NCBI GenBank assembly: GCA_949130495.1
Contig: OX422215.1
Span: 527,665,755 to 527,729,754, forward strand
Direction: 5' to 3'
DNA: 64,000 nt
Source of the DNA: Sambucus nigra
Taxonomy: Eukaryota; Streptophyta; Magnoliopsida; Dipsacales; Adoxaceae
Numbering within the stretch: position 1 is the stretch's first letter; each line of letters starts with the position of its first letter. Of the stretch, positions 21,169 through 35,153 are shown one piece after another. The position numbers and the translations under genes were made by a program. The notes beneath the pieces are model-generated. The model saw only the letters and a list, made by a program, of their open reading frames with translations. It did no database searches and had not been told where the DNA came from.

Positions 21169-23451
21169 TGTCACACCCCGTGCAATCTGACAGACGGGAT
21201 GGCTAGCCACCGTCGCTGAATTATTCTGGGCGTGAACTAAATAAATACCATTCTTAGCATGAGACAGATATGAGACATAAATATATCAGTCCATAAGATA
21301 AATAATTGAATCAATCTCAAATGATCATAAACAACTAAGCGATAAAAGATCCATCACATGCTAACCCCGAATAAATCCAATCTCCAATAATGATTAAATA
21401 AAATCTGAATAAAGAAACCAACTGTAAATGTTCCAACTGAAAATCCTTAAACAACTTTGGAACCGAGTGGCCCAATAAATCTCTCAACTGAGTCTCATAA
21501 TGAAATACGAATGAAAAGAAAGTTTAAACTTAAAACAAAGCAAGAAAGTAATTCAGCTCCTGCGGCACCTCTGAACGATAACTTCGATAAACTTATGCAG
21601 CTTCTCCAATTTAAATCCTTAAAAAGGTTAGTCAACGCATGGGTCAGAGCCAAAGCCCCGGGCAAGAATACACACTACTCCCCTTAAGTAGGATCCTTGA
21701 ATCCAGACTATAGCATTATACGCGATAAATATCATAATAGAGTACTTTAAATAAGCGAGATAATTAAACGTGACAAATATAAATCACTAATTACCCGAAG
21801 GAATTCCCATTACAAAAAGGCACACCAATATGATTTTAAATTCCCAAGTCCCACGATGTTAATTTAATTAAATTAACCAATTCTTATTATATCCTAAATT
21901 TATTATGTCGGCCCTACCGCCTCGGGTGATTTCTCCACCAAAATACACATCCCCTCGTCGAAACGTCGGCTGGCCCGTTTAAACTGTCGTCCCTCGCTGA
22001 TTATGTCGCCAATATATTTTAATACCCTTATTATTATTTTAGGTATTAATTCTCAATTTTTTCAATTCACAATTTCAAATTACCCCACCCTTTTATCGAT
22101 GTGAGATCCTCAAAATACCCCTTAGTCCCATACCTAAGGGTCCCCAAGTTATCAATACGTCCTACCCTATGTACAAGAGGATTTTCTATATAAATGTCAA
22201 CCAAGTCTCATACATAGACTAGCATAACGATGATAAAGTAATAAAAATCAGCCCACCCCCGACATGATAAAAAACGCGATAATCTACCCTCACTAGTCCC
22301 ATACCTAGAAGGCGTAAATCATCAAGAGGCCTACCCACTAGTCCCATGCCAAGAAGGCATCCTAAAATATAGGGAGAGAAAAATTACCCAGCAACCCGTC
22401 GTTACCAAGGCAATATAATAATACCAATAAGTTACACCAACAAGAATAATTAATCAACGTATAAAACTACGCATGATAGTCCAATTCAATTAAATCTTTA
22501 ATTAAATTATCACAATGTCAAAAATACCCAAATAATCTCATTTAATTATTTAAATTAAATATACCGCTATTTCATCATTTAAAACATCAAAATTCTAATT
22601 TCATTGTTTCAACACAAATTACATGAGTTATACGCCCCAAATCCATTTATTTTAAAACTAGGGTTTTTCTACATGCAAACTACACCAATAAAATCCAAAA
22701 TCACTCATGAATCCTACGTACGCAAAGGGTTATGACGATTCTTCAAATTATAAGTTTTTGTAAAAATAACCCCATAGTTGGTGTCCACTTTTTCTAATTA
22801 AGTTTCTAATTATTTTTAAGAAAACATGTAATTAAGTGTTTAGGCGACACTTAAAACGCATAATACTAAAGAAAAAGAATAGAGTATTCATGCCTGTAAA
22901 AATAGTGTTGAACATCTGATTAGAAATCTGGATTCCTCTCAAAAAATTCGCAAAGAAGTGTTAATGAATCAATCATCATTAAGCCCCAATTAACCCTCCC
23001 AAAACTTGTGATAAAAACTTGATTGTGTTGGAAGTTGACGATTATGGTTTAGAGGAAAATTATATGGAAGTGTGTCTACAAAGAAATAGACCCACCGCCT
23101 CAAATTTAGGCAGAGTCGATCGATCGAATCCCTAGGTCGATCAATCGATCGAACAGGTACGCTGCCACTGCCATTCACTTCGTTTAATACCATTTAACTA
23201 TAAATCAATTTTTTATTAGTCACGGAGTAAATCCATGAAAAATGTTTTTCCTTTTTCTTTTTAAAGGCTAAACTTATAACTCTCATAAAAACCAATTTCT
23301 AAATCTGATTTCGATTCCGCTTGAAGTTTTATTCTTCTAAAATTATAACCAACATATTTAATCAACAAAAATTATTAAATCCAAAAATTTATTTTTCTTG
23401 AATACTCCAATTAATTAATTAAAATAATTGATAAAAACACGGGGTGTTACA
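21169..23451 (-). repeat. LTR C1 (2283 bp)
   Basis: Plus-strand ends TGTCACACCCC...GGGGTGTTACA, an inverted-repeat pair typical of LTR ends. It has a primer-binding site on the left and a purine-rich tract on the right. A 40-bp GATC-rich dyad sits at 23115-23154. No coding capacity seen. Confidence 0.9.
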
Positions 23452-23698
23452 TACTTCCCTACTAGAAAATAATTTCATCCTCGAAATTAGACCAAGCATA
23501 CACATCAACGCGTAAATCTCGCAAAAGAAAACAAGGCTCCCATATTTCTTCCCCATAGAAAACCACAATTAGGCACCCATACACCTAATCTACCCGAACG
23601 TAATCTTTAACAAAAATACAATATATATAAAGCCTACATATATAGGTATCTAAGAAGGTATTACGTATAACAATATCCCACTAGCCATGTAACCTATC

Positions 23699-24865
23699 CT
23701 ACTCTGACTGAACATGAGGTAAATAGCACCACCCATAACTCAGATTGGTTGGTGCAGTGAGCACCTCCTGCGTACCTGATGTTGTCGGTGCTGCTGGCGC
23801 TCCCTGAACGCTAACTGTTGCTAACACTGGAGGCCTCAGTCCTAGCTGCCCCTGAACTCCTTGCCCTTGTTTCCCCTGCATAACTTGCCCTGATTGGTCC
23901 TGTGCCGTTTGGCCTTGTTGTCCCTCCCTCTTGTTACATTGAGCCGCTCGATGTCCTATTTTTCCACATACAAAGCATTCACCCCTAAAAGGTCCGAAAT
24001 GCCTAGTATTGGCTTGCTCCTCTCCTTGACCTTGTTATTCCTGATTGGTCCTATGCCTCTTCCATGTTTGATCATTGCGACCTTTATTCTCACCTCCCTG
24101 TCCATTAGACTCTTGTGTCCTTCCCAACTTCTTTTGATAACTGGCCTTCTCTTGCCATAGCAACATTGCAACATCCATCACCTGAGCATAAGTAGTGTAT
24201 GCCGGATTCCCCTATTCCACCTGCCTAATTGACCAAGACAATCCCTTAATGAAACACCATATCTTCTTCCGCTCAGTGCTAACCTCCTATGGTACGAACA
24301 TAGATAAATTTGTGAACTCCTGTTCATACTCGACAATCAACTTTGAACCTTGCTCCAAGTCCATTAATTCTCTCTTCCTTGCATTTCTAATTGCATACGG
24401 AAAGTACTTATTATTAAACTTGATCAGAAACTCTACATAGCCCAACTGATCTCTCTCCTTTGATGTGGTGGCACTCTCCCACCATTGCAACGCATCCCCT
24501 GTCATCTTAAATGTTACTAACATCTGCTTCTGCACATCCGTGCAGTCCACCATTCTCAAATGCCTCTCCATATCTCTCCTCCACTGGTGAGCAACCGTTG
24601 GGTCAAATCCCCCTCCAAAGGTGGAAGGATTACCCTTAAAGAAACTGGTTCTCACCCTATCCCAAGTTGAGACGGGTGTACCCCGTTGTTGTGCCTGTAA
24701 AGTCAACCCTCTCTGTCTTCCCATCTCCAAACTGGTCATCGTGGCCTCACGAATAATAGTCACTAAATCCTCAACCTCCAAAGAAATCTGACGCTGCCTC
24801 TCCTGAGTTGCGGGACCAAAAACAGACTCCTCTCTCCTACTCCCAGCTCTCCTTATGTTTTCCAT
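23699..24865 (-). pseudogene. gag: gag of C, first complete unit
   Basis: ATG 24865-24863 starts MENIRRAGSRREE. The Retrotrans_gag core spans about residues 65-190 (FGGGFDPTVAHQWRRDMERH, DALQWWESATT, KFNNKYFPYAIRNARKREL, LIVEYEQEFTNLS). A stop at 24286 and others follow, then the Q/G-rich C-terminus with a CCHC knuckle (CFVCGKIGHRAAQC). The end is at 23699. The whole ~389 codons stay in one frame and only stop codons break it. Gag would form the particle; no enzyme is encoded, so replication would need proteins from another element. Confidence 0.8.
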
Positions 24866-25005
24866 CTGAAAAGATAGGAACAAAACAACATCAGACTCAG
24901 AATGACTAAGAGTACAAATCATCAAAACGAAATCAAAGATAAGCAACGCGATAGCTAAAATGGACTCATAACCTATGAGACCTAAGACCATGCTCTAATA
25001 CCATC

Positions 25006-27361
25006 TGTCACACCCCGTGCAATCCGACAGACGGGGTGGCCATCCATCGTCGCTGAACTATGTCAGGCATGAACTAAATAAATACCATTCTTAGCATGAG
25101 ACAGATATGAGACATAAATAGATCAGTCCATAAGATAAATAATTGAATCAATCTCAAATGATCATAAACAACTAAGCGATAAAAGATCCATCACATTCTA
25201 ACCCCGAATAAATCCAATCTCCAATAATGATTGAATAAAATCTGAATAAAAAAACAAACTGTAAATGCTCCAACTGAAAATCCTTAAGCAACTTTGGAAC
25301 CGAGTGGCCCAAATATCTCTCAACTGAGTCTCATAATGAAATACGAATGAAAAGAAAGTCTAAACTTAAAGCAAAACAATAAAGTAATTCAGCTCCTACT
25401 GCACCTCCAAACGATAACTTCGATAAACTTATGCAGCTTCTCCAATTCTAATCCTTAAAAAGATTAGTCAACGCATGGGTCAGAGCGAAAGCCCCGAGCA
25501 AGAATACACATTACTCCCGTTAAATAGGATCCTTGAATCCAGACAGTAGCATTATACGCAATAAATATCACAATAGAGTATTTTGAATAAGCGAGATAAT
25601 TAAACGTGATAAATATAAATCACTAATTACCTGAAGGAATTCCCATTAAAAAAAGCCACACCAATATGATTTTAAATTCCCAAGTCCCACGATGTTAATT
25701 TAATTAAATTAACCAATTCTTCTTATATCCTAAATTTATTATGGCGGTCCTAATGCCTTGGGTGATTTCTCCACCAAAATACACATCCCCTCGTCAAAAC
25801 GTCGGCTGGCCCGTTTAAACTGTCGGCCCTCGTTGATTATGTCACCAATATATTTTAATACCCGTCTTATTATTTTGGGTATTAATTCTCAATTTTTTCA
25901 ATTCACAATTTCAAATTACCCCACCCTTTTATCGATGTGAGATACTCAAAAAAACCTTAGTCCCATACCTAAGGGTCCCCAAGTTATCAATACGTCCTAC
26001 CCTATGTACAGGAGGATTTTCTATATAAATGTCAACCTAGACTAGCATAACGATGATAAAGTAATAAAAATTAGCCCACCCCCGACATGATAAAAAATGC
26101 GATAATCTACCCTCACCAGTCCCATACCTAGAAGGCGTAAATCATCAAGAGGCCTACCCACTAGTCCCATACAAAGAAGGCATCTTAAAATATAGGGAGA
26201 GAAAAATTACCTACTAATCCGGCGTCACAAAGGCAATATAATAATACCAACAAGTCACACAAACAAGAATAATTAATCAACGTATAAAACTACGCATGAT
26301 AGTCCAATTCAATTAAATCATTAATTAAATTATCACAATGTCAAAAATACCCAAATAATATCATTTAATTATTTAAATTAAATATGCTGCTATTTCATCA
26401 TTTAAAACATCAAAATTCTAATTTCATTGTTTCAACACAAATTACATGAGTTATACGCCCTCAAATCCATTTATTTTGAAACTAGGGTATTTGTACATGC
26501 AAACTACACTAATAAAATAAAAAATCACTCATGAATCCTACGTACGCAAAGGATTATGAATATTATTCAAATTAAAAGTTTTTGTAAAAACAACCCCATA
26601 GTTAGTGTCCACTTTTTCTAATTAAGTTACTAATTATTTTTAAGAAAACATGTAATTAAGTGTTTAGGTGACACTTAAAACGCATAATACTAAAGGAAAA
26701 GAATAGAGTATTCATGCCTATGAAAATAGTGTTGAAAATTTGATTAGAAATCTGGATTCCTCTCGAAAAATTAGCAAAGAAGTGTTCATGAATCAATCTT
26801 GATTAAGCCCCAATTAACCCTCCCAAAACTTGTGATAAAAACTTGATTGTGTTGGAGGTTGATGATTATGGTTGAGAGGAAAATTATTTGGAACTGTTCT
26901 CTAGAGAAAAATTGATTATAAGAAGTCCCCCCACGATTAATTAAGCTTATATACTAATTTGGAGTCTGAATCCTATTCAAAGTCTACAAAGAAATCGACC
27001 CACCGCCTCAAATTTGGGCAAAGTCGATCGATCGAATCCCTAGGTCGATCGATCGATCGAACAAGTACGTCGCCACTGCCATTCTCCTTCGTTTAATACC
27101 ATTTAACTAAAAATCAATTTTTTTATTAGTCACGGATTAAATTCGTGACAAATCTTTCTCCTTTTTCTTTTTAAAGGCTAAACTTATAACTCTCCTAAAA
27201 ACTTTATTTTAAATCCGATTTCAATTCCGCTAGAAGTTTTATCCTTCTAAAATTATAACCAACATATTTAACCAACAAAAATTATTAAATCCAAAAATTT
27301 ATTTTTCTTGAATATTCCAATTAATTAATTAAAATAATTGAGGAAAACACGGGGTGTTACA
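25006..27361 (-). repeat. LTR C2 (2356 bp)
   Basis: Same ends and order as C1. Contains a 40-bp GATC-rich dyad at 27023-27062 and a segment around 26900-26970 that C1 lacks. The ORFs inside (for example 25758-25940) recur in C3 only through LTR homology. Confidence 0.9.
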
Positions 27362-27590
27362 TACTTCCCCACTAGAAAAAAATTTCATCCTCGAAATTAG
27401 ACCAAGCATACACATCAACGCGTAAATCTCGCAAAAGAAAACAAGGCTCACATATTTCTTCCCCATAGAAAACCACAATTAGGCACCCATACACATAATC
27501 TACCCGAACGTAATGTTTAACAAAAATACAATATATATAAAGCCTACATATATAGGTATCTAAGAAGGTATTACGTATCGCAATATCCCA

Positions 27591-28755
27591 CTAGCCATGC
27601 AACCTATCCTGCTCTGACTGAACATGAGGTAAATAGCACCACCCATAACTCAGATTGGTTGATGCAGTGAGCACCTCTTGCGCACCTGATGTTGTCGGTG
27701 CTACTGGCGCTCCTTGAACGCTAACTGCTGCTAAGACTGGAGGCCTCAGTCCTAGCTGCCCCTGAACTCCTTGCCCTTGTTTCACCTGCATAACCTTCCC
27801 TGATTGGGCCTGTGCCACTTGGCCTTGTTGTCCCTCCCTCTTGTTACATTGAGCCGCTCGATGTCCTATTTTTCCACATACAAAGCATTCACCCCCAAGA
27901 GGTGTGAAATGCCTACTATTGGCTTGCTCCTCTCCTTGACCTTGTTGTTCCTTATTGGTCCTCTGCCTCTTCCATGTTTGATCATTGCGACCTTTATTCT
28001 CACCTCCCTGTCCATTAGACTCTTGTGTCCTTCCCAACTTCTTTTGATAACTGGCCTTCTCTTGCCATAGCAACATTGCAACATCCATCACCTGAGCATA
28101 AGTAGTGTATGCTAGATTCCCCAATACCATCTGCCTAATCGACCAAGATACCCCCTAACGAAACACTCCATCTTCTTCCTCTTAGTGCTAACCTCCTCTG
28201 GTACGAACATAAATAAATTTGTGAACTCTTGTTCATACTCGACAATCGACTTTGAACCTTGCTCCAAGTCTATAAATTATCTCTTCTTTGCGTTTCCAAT
28301 TGCATACGAAAAGTACTTATTATTGAACTTGATCAGAAACTATGCATAGCCCGACTGATCTCTCTCCTTTGATATGGTGGCACTCTCCCACCATTGCAAC
28401 GCATCCCATGTCATCTTAGCTTTTGTACATCCGTGCAGTCCACCATCCTCAAATGCCTCTCCATATCTCTCCTCCACTGGTGAGCAACCGTTGGGTCAAA
28501 TCCCCCTCCAAAGGTGGAAGGATTGCCCTTAAAGAAACTGGTTCTCACCCTATCCCAAGCTGAGACGGGTGTACCCCGTTGTTGTGCCTATAAAGTCAAC
28601 CCTCTGTGTCTTCCCATCTCCAAACTGGTCGTCGTGGCCTCACGAATGATAGTCGTTAACTCCTAAACCTCCAAAGAAATCTGGCACCGCCACTTCTTAG
28701 TTACAGCACCAGAAATAGACTCCTCTCTCCTACTCCCATCTCTCCTTATGTTCAT
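27591..28755 (-). pseudogene. gag: gag of C, second complete unit
   Basis: ATG 28755-28753 (MNIRRDGSRREES). An in-frame stop soon follows, and a small deletion near 28420 shifts the frame between the core and the C-terminal part. The C-terminal 179-codon stretch (28130-27591) is open and holds the CCHC knuckle and the Q/G-rich tail ending HVQSEQDRLHG. Nearly identical to the third unit. Confidence 0.8.
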
Positions 28756-28898
28756 TGTCTGAAAAGATAGGAACAAAACAACATCAGACTCGGAATGACT
28801 AAGAGTACAAATCATCAAAATGAAATCAAAGATAAGCAACGCAAAAGCTAAAACGGACTCACAATCTATGAGACCTAAGACCATGCTCTGATACCATT

Positions 28899-31184
28899 TG
28901 TCACACCCTGTGCAATCTGACAGACGGGGTGGTTAGCCACCGTCACTGATCTATCCTGGGCATGAACTAAATAAATACCATTCTTAGCATGAGACAGATA
29001 TGATACATAAATAGATCAGTCCATAAGATAAATAATTGAATCAATCTCAAATGATCATAAACAACTAAGCGATAAAAGATCCATCACATGCTAACCCCGA
29101 ATAAATCCAATCTCCAATAATGATTAAATAAAATCTGAATAAAGAAACCAACTGTAAATGCTCCAGTTGAAAATTCTTAAACAACTTTGGAATCGAGTCG
29201 CCTAATAAATCTCTCAACTGAGTCTCATAATGAAATACGAATGAAAAGAAAGTTTAAACTTAAAACAAAGCAATAAAGTAATTCAGATCCTACTGCACCT
29301 CCAAACGATAACCTCGATAAACTTATGCAGCTTCTCCAATTCAAATCCTTAAAAAGATTAGTCAACGCATGGGTCTGAGCCAAAGCCCCGAGCAAGAATA
29401 CACACTACTCCCCTTAAGTAGGATAGAGTACTTTAAATAAGCGAGATAATTAAACGTGATAAATATAAATCACTAATTACCCGACGGAATTCCCATTAAA
29501 AAAAGCCACACCAATATGATTTCAAATTCCCAAGTCCCAAGATGTTAATTTAATTAAATTAACCAATTCTTCTTATATCCTAAATTTATTATGGCAGTCC
29601 TACCGCCTTGGGTGATTTTTCCACCAAAAAATACATCCCCTCCTCAAAACGTCGGCTGGCCCGTTTAAACTATCGGCCCTCGTTGATTATGTCGCCAATA
29701 TATTTTAATACCCGTCTTATTATTTTAGGTATTAATTCTCAATTTTTTCAATTTAAAATTTCAAATTACTCCACCCTTTTATCGATGTGAGATACTAAAA
29801 AAAAAACTTAGTCCCATACCTAAGGGTACCCAAGTTATCAATACGTCCTACCCTATGTACAGGAGAATTTTCTATATAAATGTCAACCTAGACTAGCATA
29901 ACGATGATAAAGTAATAAAAATCAGCCCACCCCCGACATGATAAAAAAAACGCTATAATCTACCCTCACCAGTCCCATACCTAGAAGGCGTAAATCATCA
30001 AGAGGCCTACCCACTATTCCCATACAAAGAAGGCATCCTAAAATATAGGGAGAGAAAAATAACCCACCAACCCGTCGTCACAAAGGCAATATAATAATAC
30101 CAACAAGTCACACAAACAAGAATAATTAATCAACGTATAAAACTACGCATGATAGTCCAATTCAATTAAATCATTAATTAAATTATCACAATGTCAAAAA
30201 TAACAAAATAATCTCATTTAATTATTTAAATTAAATATGCCGCTATTTCATCATTTAAAACAGCAAAATTCTAATTTCATTGTTTCAACACAAATTACAT
30301 GAATTATACGCCCTCAAATCCATTTATTTTGAAACTAGGGTATTTCTACATGCAAACTACACTAATAAAATGCATCCTACGTACGCAAAGGGTTATGAAT
30401 ATTTTTGAAATTAAAAGTTTTTGTAAAAACAGCCCCATAGTTAGTGTCCACTTTTTCTAATTAAGTTACTAATTATTTTTAAGAAAACATGTAATTAAGT
30501 GTTTAGGTGACACTTAAAACGCATAATACTAAAGAAAAAGAATAGAGTATTCATTCATATGAAAATAGTGTTGAAAATCTGATTAGAAATCTGGATTCCT
30601 CTCGAAAAATTAGCAAAGAAGTGTTCATGAATCAATCTTGATTAAGCCCCAATTAACCCTCCCAAAACTTGTGATAAAAACTTGATTGTGTTGGAGGTTG
30701 ATGATTATGGTTGAGAGGAAAATTATTTGGAACTGTTCTCTAGAGAAAAATTGATTATAATAAGTCCCCCCACGATTAATGAAGCTTATATACTAATTTG
30801 GAGTCTGAATCCTATTCAATGTCTACAAAGAAATCGACCCACCGCCTCAAATTTGGGCAGAGTCGATCGATCGAATCCCTAGGTCAATCGATCGATCGAA
30901 CAAGTACGTCGCCACTGCCATTCTCCTTCGTTTAGTACCATTTAACTAAAAATCAATTTTTTTATTAGTCACGGAGTAAATTCGTGACAAATGTTTTTCC
31001 TTTTTCTTTTTAAAGGCTAAACTTATAACTCTCTTAAAAACTTTATTTTAAATCCAATTTCGATTCCGCTTGAAGTTTTATTCTTCTAAAATTATAACCA
31101 ACATATTTAACCAACAAATAATTATTTTTCTTGAATATTCTAATTAATTAATTAAAATAATAAATAAAAATACGGGGTGTTACA
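28899..31184 (-). repeat. LTR C3 (2286 bp)
   Basis: Begins TGTCACACCCTG and ends GGGGTGTTACA on plus. GATC-rich dyad at 30862-30901. Lacks a short segment near 29424 present in the others. Confidence 0.9.
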
Positions 31185-31412
31185 TACTTTCCCACTAGCA
31201 AATAATTTCATCCTCGAAATTAGACGAAGCATACACATCAACGCATAAATATCGCAAAAGAAAATAAGGCACACATATTCCTTCCCCATAGAAAACCATA
31301 ATTGGGCACCCATACACCTAATATACCCGAACATATCTTTAACAAAAATACAATATATATAAAGCCTACATATATAGGTATCTAAGAAGGTATTATGTAT
31401 CGCGATATTCAA

Positions 31413-32586
31413 CTAGCCATGCAACCTATCCTGCTCTGACTGAACCTGAGGTACATAGCACCTCCCATAACTAAGATTGGTTGGAGCAGTGAGCACCTCC
31501 TGCGCACCTGACGCTGTCGGTGCTGCTCGTGATGCTAGCTCTCCCTGAACGCTAACTACTGCTAATACTGGAGGCCTCAGTCCTAGCTGCCCCTGAACTC
31601 CTTGCCCTTGTTTCACCTGCATAACCTTCCCTGATTGGGCCTGTGCCACTTGGCCTTGTTGTCCCTCCCTCTTGTTACATTGAGCCGCTCGATGTCCTAT
31701 TTTTCCACATACAAAGCATTCACCCCCAAGAGGTCTGAAATGCCTACTATTGGCTTGCTCCTCTCCTTGACCTTGTTGTTCCTTATTGGTCCTCTGCCTC
31801 TTCCATGTTTGATCATTGCGACCTTTATTCTCACCTCCCTGTCCATTAGACTCTTGTGTCCTTCCCAACTTCTTTTGATAACTGGCCTTCTCTTGCCATA
31901 GCAACATTGCAACATCCATCACCTGAGCATAAGTAGTGTATGCTAGATTCCCCAATACCATCTGCCTAATCGACCAAGATACCCCCTAACGAAACACTCC
32001 ATCTTCTTCCTCTTAGTGCTAACCTCCTCTGGTACGAACATAAATAAATTTGTGAACTCTTGTTCATACTCGACAATCGACTTTGAACCTTGCTCCAAGT
32101 CTATAAATTATCTCTTCTTTGCGTTTCCAATTGCATACGAAAAGTACTTATTATTGAACTTGATCAGAAACTATGCATAGCCCGACTGATCTCTCTCCTT
32201 TGATATGGTGGCACTCTCCCACCATTGCAACGCATCCCATGTCATCTTAGCTTTTGTACATCCGTGCAGTCCACCATCCTCAAATGCCTCTCCATATCTC
32301 TCCTCCACTGGTGAGCAACCGTTGGGTCAAATCCCCCTCCAAAGGTGGAAGGATTGCCCTTAAAGAAACTGGTTCTCACCCTATCCCAAGCTGAGACGGG
32401 TGTACCCCGTTGTTGTGCCTATAAAGTCAACCCTCTGTGTCTTCCCATCTCCAAACTGGTCATCGTGGCCTCACGAATGATAGCCGTTAACTCCTCAACC
32501 TCCAAAGAAATCTGGCACCGCCACTTCTTAGTTACAGCACCAGAAATAGACTCCTCTCTCCTACTCCCATCTCTCCTTATGTTCAT
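31413..32586 (-). pseudogene. gag: gag of C, third complete unit
   Basis: ATG 32586-32584. Same deletion and stops as the second unit. The open C-terminal part (31961-31413) has the CCHC knuckle and a few extra residues in the proline/alanine tail. The shared lesions show that the second and third units are copies of one already defective unit. Confidence 0.8.
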
Positions 32587-32729
32587 TGTCTGAAAAGATA
32601 GGAACAAAACAACATCAGACTCGAAATGACTAAGAGTACAAATCATCAAAATGAAATCAAAGATAAGCAACGCAAAAGCTAAAACGGACTCACAATCTAT
32701 GAGACCTAAGACCATGCTCTGATACCATT

Positions 32730-35153
32730 TGTCACACCCTGTGCAATCTGACAGACGGGGTGGTTAGCCACCGTCACTGATCTATCCTGGGCATGAACTA
32801 AATAAATACCATGCTTAGCATGAGACAGATATGAGACATAAATAGATCAGTCCATAAGATAAATAATTGAATCAATTTCAAATGATCATAAATAACTAAG
32901 CTTTAAAAGATCCATCACATGCTAACCCCGAATAAATCCAATCTCCAATAATGATTAAATAAAATCTGAATAAAGAAACCAACTGAAAACCCTTAAACAA
33001 CTTTGGAACCGAGTGGCCCAATAAATCTCTCAACTGAGTCTCATAATGAAATACGAATGAAAAGAAAGTTTAAACTTAAAACAAAGCAATAAAGTAATTC
33101 AGATCCTGCTGCACCAACGATAACTTCGATAAACTTATGCAGCTTCTCCAATTCAAATACTTAAAAAGATTAGTCAACGTATGGGTCAGAGCCAAAGCCC
33201 CGAGCAAGAATACACACTACTCCCGTTAAATAGGATCCTTGAATCCATACAGTAGCATTATATGCAATAAATATCACAATATAGTACTTTAAATAAGCGA
33301 GATAATTAAACGTGATAAATATAAATCACTAATTACCCGAAGGAATTCCCATTAAAAAAAGCCACACCAATATGATTTTAAATTCCCAAGTCCCACTTTG
33401 TAAATTTAATTAAATTAACCAATTCTTCTTATATCCTAAATTTACTATGGCGGTCCTACCGCCTCGGGTGATTTCTCTACCAAAATACACATCCCCTCGT
33501 CAAAACGTCGGCTGGCCCATTTAAACTGTCGTCCCTCGCTATTTGACGAGATTCCACACACGACATGACATAAAATGCCGGCTGGCCCGTTTAAACTGTC
33601 GGCCCTCACTGATTATGTCGCCAATATATTTTAATACCCGTCTTATTATCTTCGGTATTAATTCTTAGTTTTTTGTATTCACAATTTCAAATTACCCCAC
33701 CCTTTAATCGATGTGAGATCCTCAAAATACCCCTTAGTCCCATACCTAAGGGTACCCAAGTTATCAATACGCCCTACCCTATGAACAGGAGGATTTTCTA
33801 TATAAATCTCAACCTAGTCTCATACCTAGACTAGCGTAACGATGATAAAGTAATAAAATCATCCCACCCCCGACTTGATAAAAAACGCGATAATCTACCC
33901 TCACTAGTCCCATATGTAGAAGGCGTAAATCATTAAGAGGCCTACCCACTAGTCCCATACCAAGAAGGCATCCTAAAATATAGGGAGAGAAAAATTACCC
34001 AGCAACCTGTCGTCACAAAGGCAATATAATTATACCAACAAGTCATACTAACAAGAATAATTAATCAATGTATAAAACTATCCATGATAGTCCAATTTAA
34101 TTAAATCTTTAAATAAATTATCACAATGTCAAAAATACCCAAATAATCTCATTTAATTATTTAAATTAAATATACTGCTATTTCATCATTTAAAACATCA
34201 AAATTCTAATTTCATTATTTCAACACAAATTACATGAGTTATATGCCCCCAAATCCATTTATTTTAAAACAAGGGTTTTTCTACATGCAAACTAAACCAA
34301 TAAAATCCAAAATCACCCATGAATCCTACGTACACAAAGGGTTATTAATATTATTCAAATTTAAAGTTTTTATAAAAACAGCCCCATATATAGTTTGTGT
34401 CCACTTTTTCTATTTAAGTTACTAATTATTTTTAAGAAAATATTTAATTAAGTGTTTAGGCGACACTTAAATTGCATTACACTAAAGGAAAAGAATAGAG
34501 TATTTATGCCTGTAAAAATCGTGTTGAAAATCTGATTAGAAATCTGGATTCCTCTCAAAAAATTAGCAAAGAAGTGTTCATGAATCAATCTTGATTAAGC
34601 CCCAATTAACCCTCCCAAAACTTGTGATAAAAACTTGATTGTGTTGGAGGTATATAATTATGGTTGAGAGGAAAATTATTTGGAAATGTTCTCTTGAGAA
34701 AAACTTGAGAAATAGTGATTATAAGAAGTCCCCCCACGATTAATGAAGCTTGTATACTAATTAGGAGTCCTAATCCCATTCAAAGTCTACAAAGAAATCG
34801 ACCAACCGCCTCAAATTTGGGTAGAGTCGATCGATCGAATCCCTAGGTCGATCGATCGATCGAACAAGTACGCCACCACTGCCATTCTCCTTCGTTTAAT
34901 ACCATTTAACTAAATTATATTAGTCACGGAGTAAATCCGTGACAAATGTTTTTCCTTTTTCTTTTTAAATGCTAAACTTATTACTCTCATAAAAACTTTA
35001 TTTTAAATCCGATTTCGATTCCGCTTGAAGTTTTATTCTTCTAAAATTATAACCAACATTTGACCAACAAAAATTATAAAATCCAAAAATTTATTTTTCT
35101 TGAATATTCCAATTAATTAATTAAAATAATTAATAAAAACACGGGGTGTTACA
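32730..35153 (-). repeat. LTR C4 (2424 bp), right end of the array
   Basis: Same ends as the others. It contains an extra partial duplication at 33486-33612, where the GTCGGCTGGCCC...TTTAAACTGTC segment occurs twice, and a GATC-rich dyad at 34826-34865. The next five bases are GTCAT, a candidate target-site duplication that cannot be tested because the left end is lost. Confidence 0.9.

Larger units (their letters stand above)
20388..35153 (-). mobile_element. Element C: tandem array of gag-only LTR retrotransposons
   Basis: Four LTRs (21169-23451, 25006-27361, 28899-31184, 32730-35153) alternate with gag-only internal regions of about 1.55 kb (23452-25005, 27362-28898, 31185-32729) and a truncated one (20388-21168). 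The repeat period is about 3.8-3.9 kb. In every internal region the order on minus is primer-binding site (initiator tRNA-Met type), gag with CCHC knuckle, stop, then a purine-rich tract against the next LTR. No protease, RT or integrase is present anywhere. The arrangement fits TR-GAG-like units joined by unequal LTR recombination. Confidence 0.85.

Noticed and set aside
27804..28070. 88-codon plus ORF repeated in each C unit (also 23894, 31635)
   Set aside because: Shadow of the gag knuckle region on minus; repeats only because the unit repeats.
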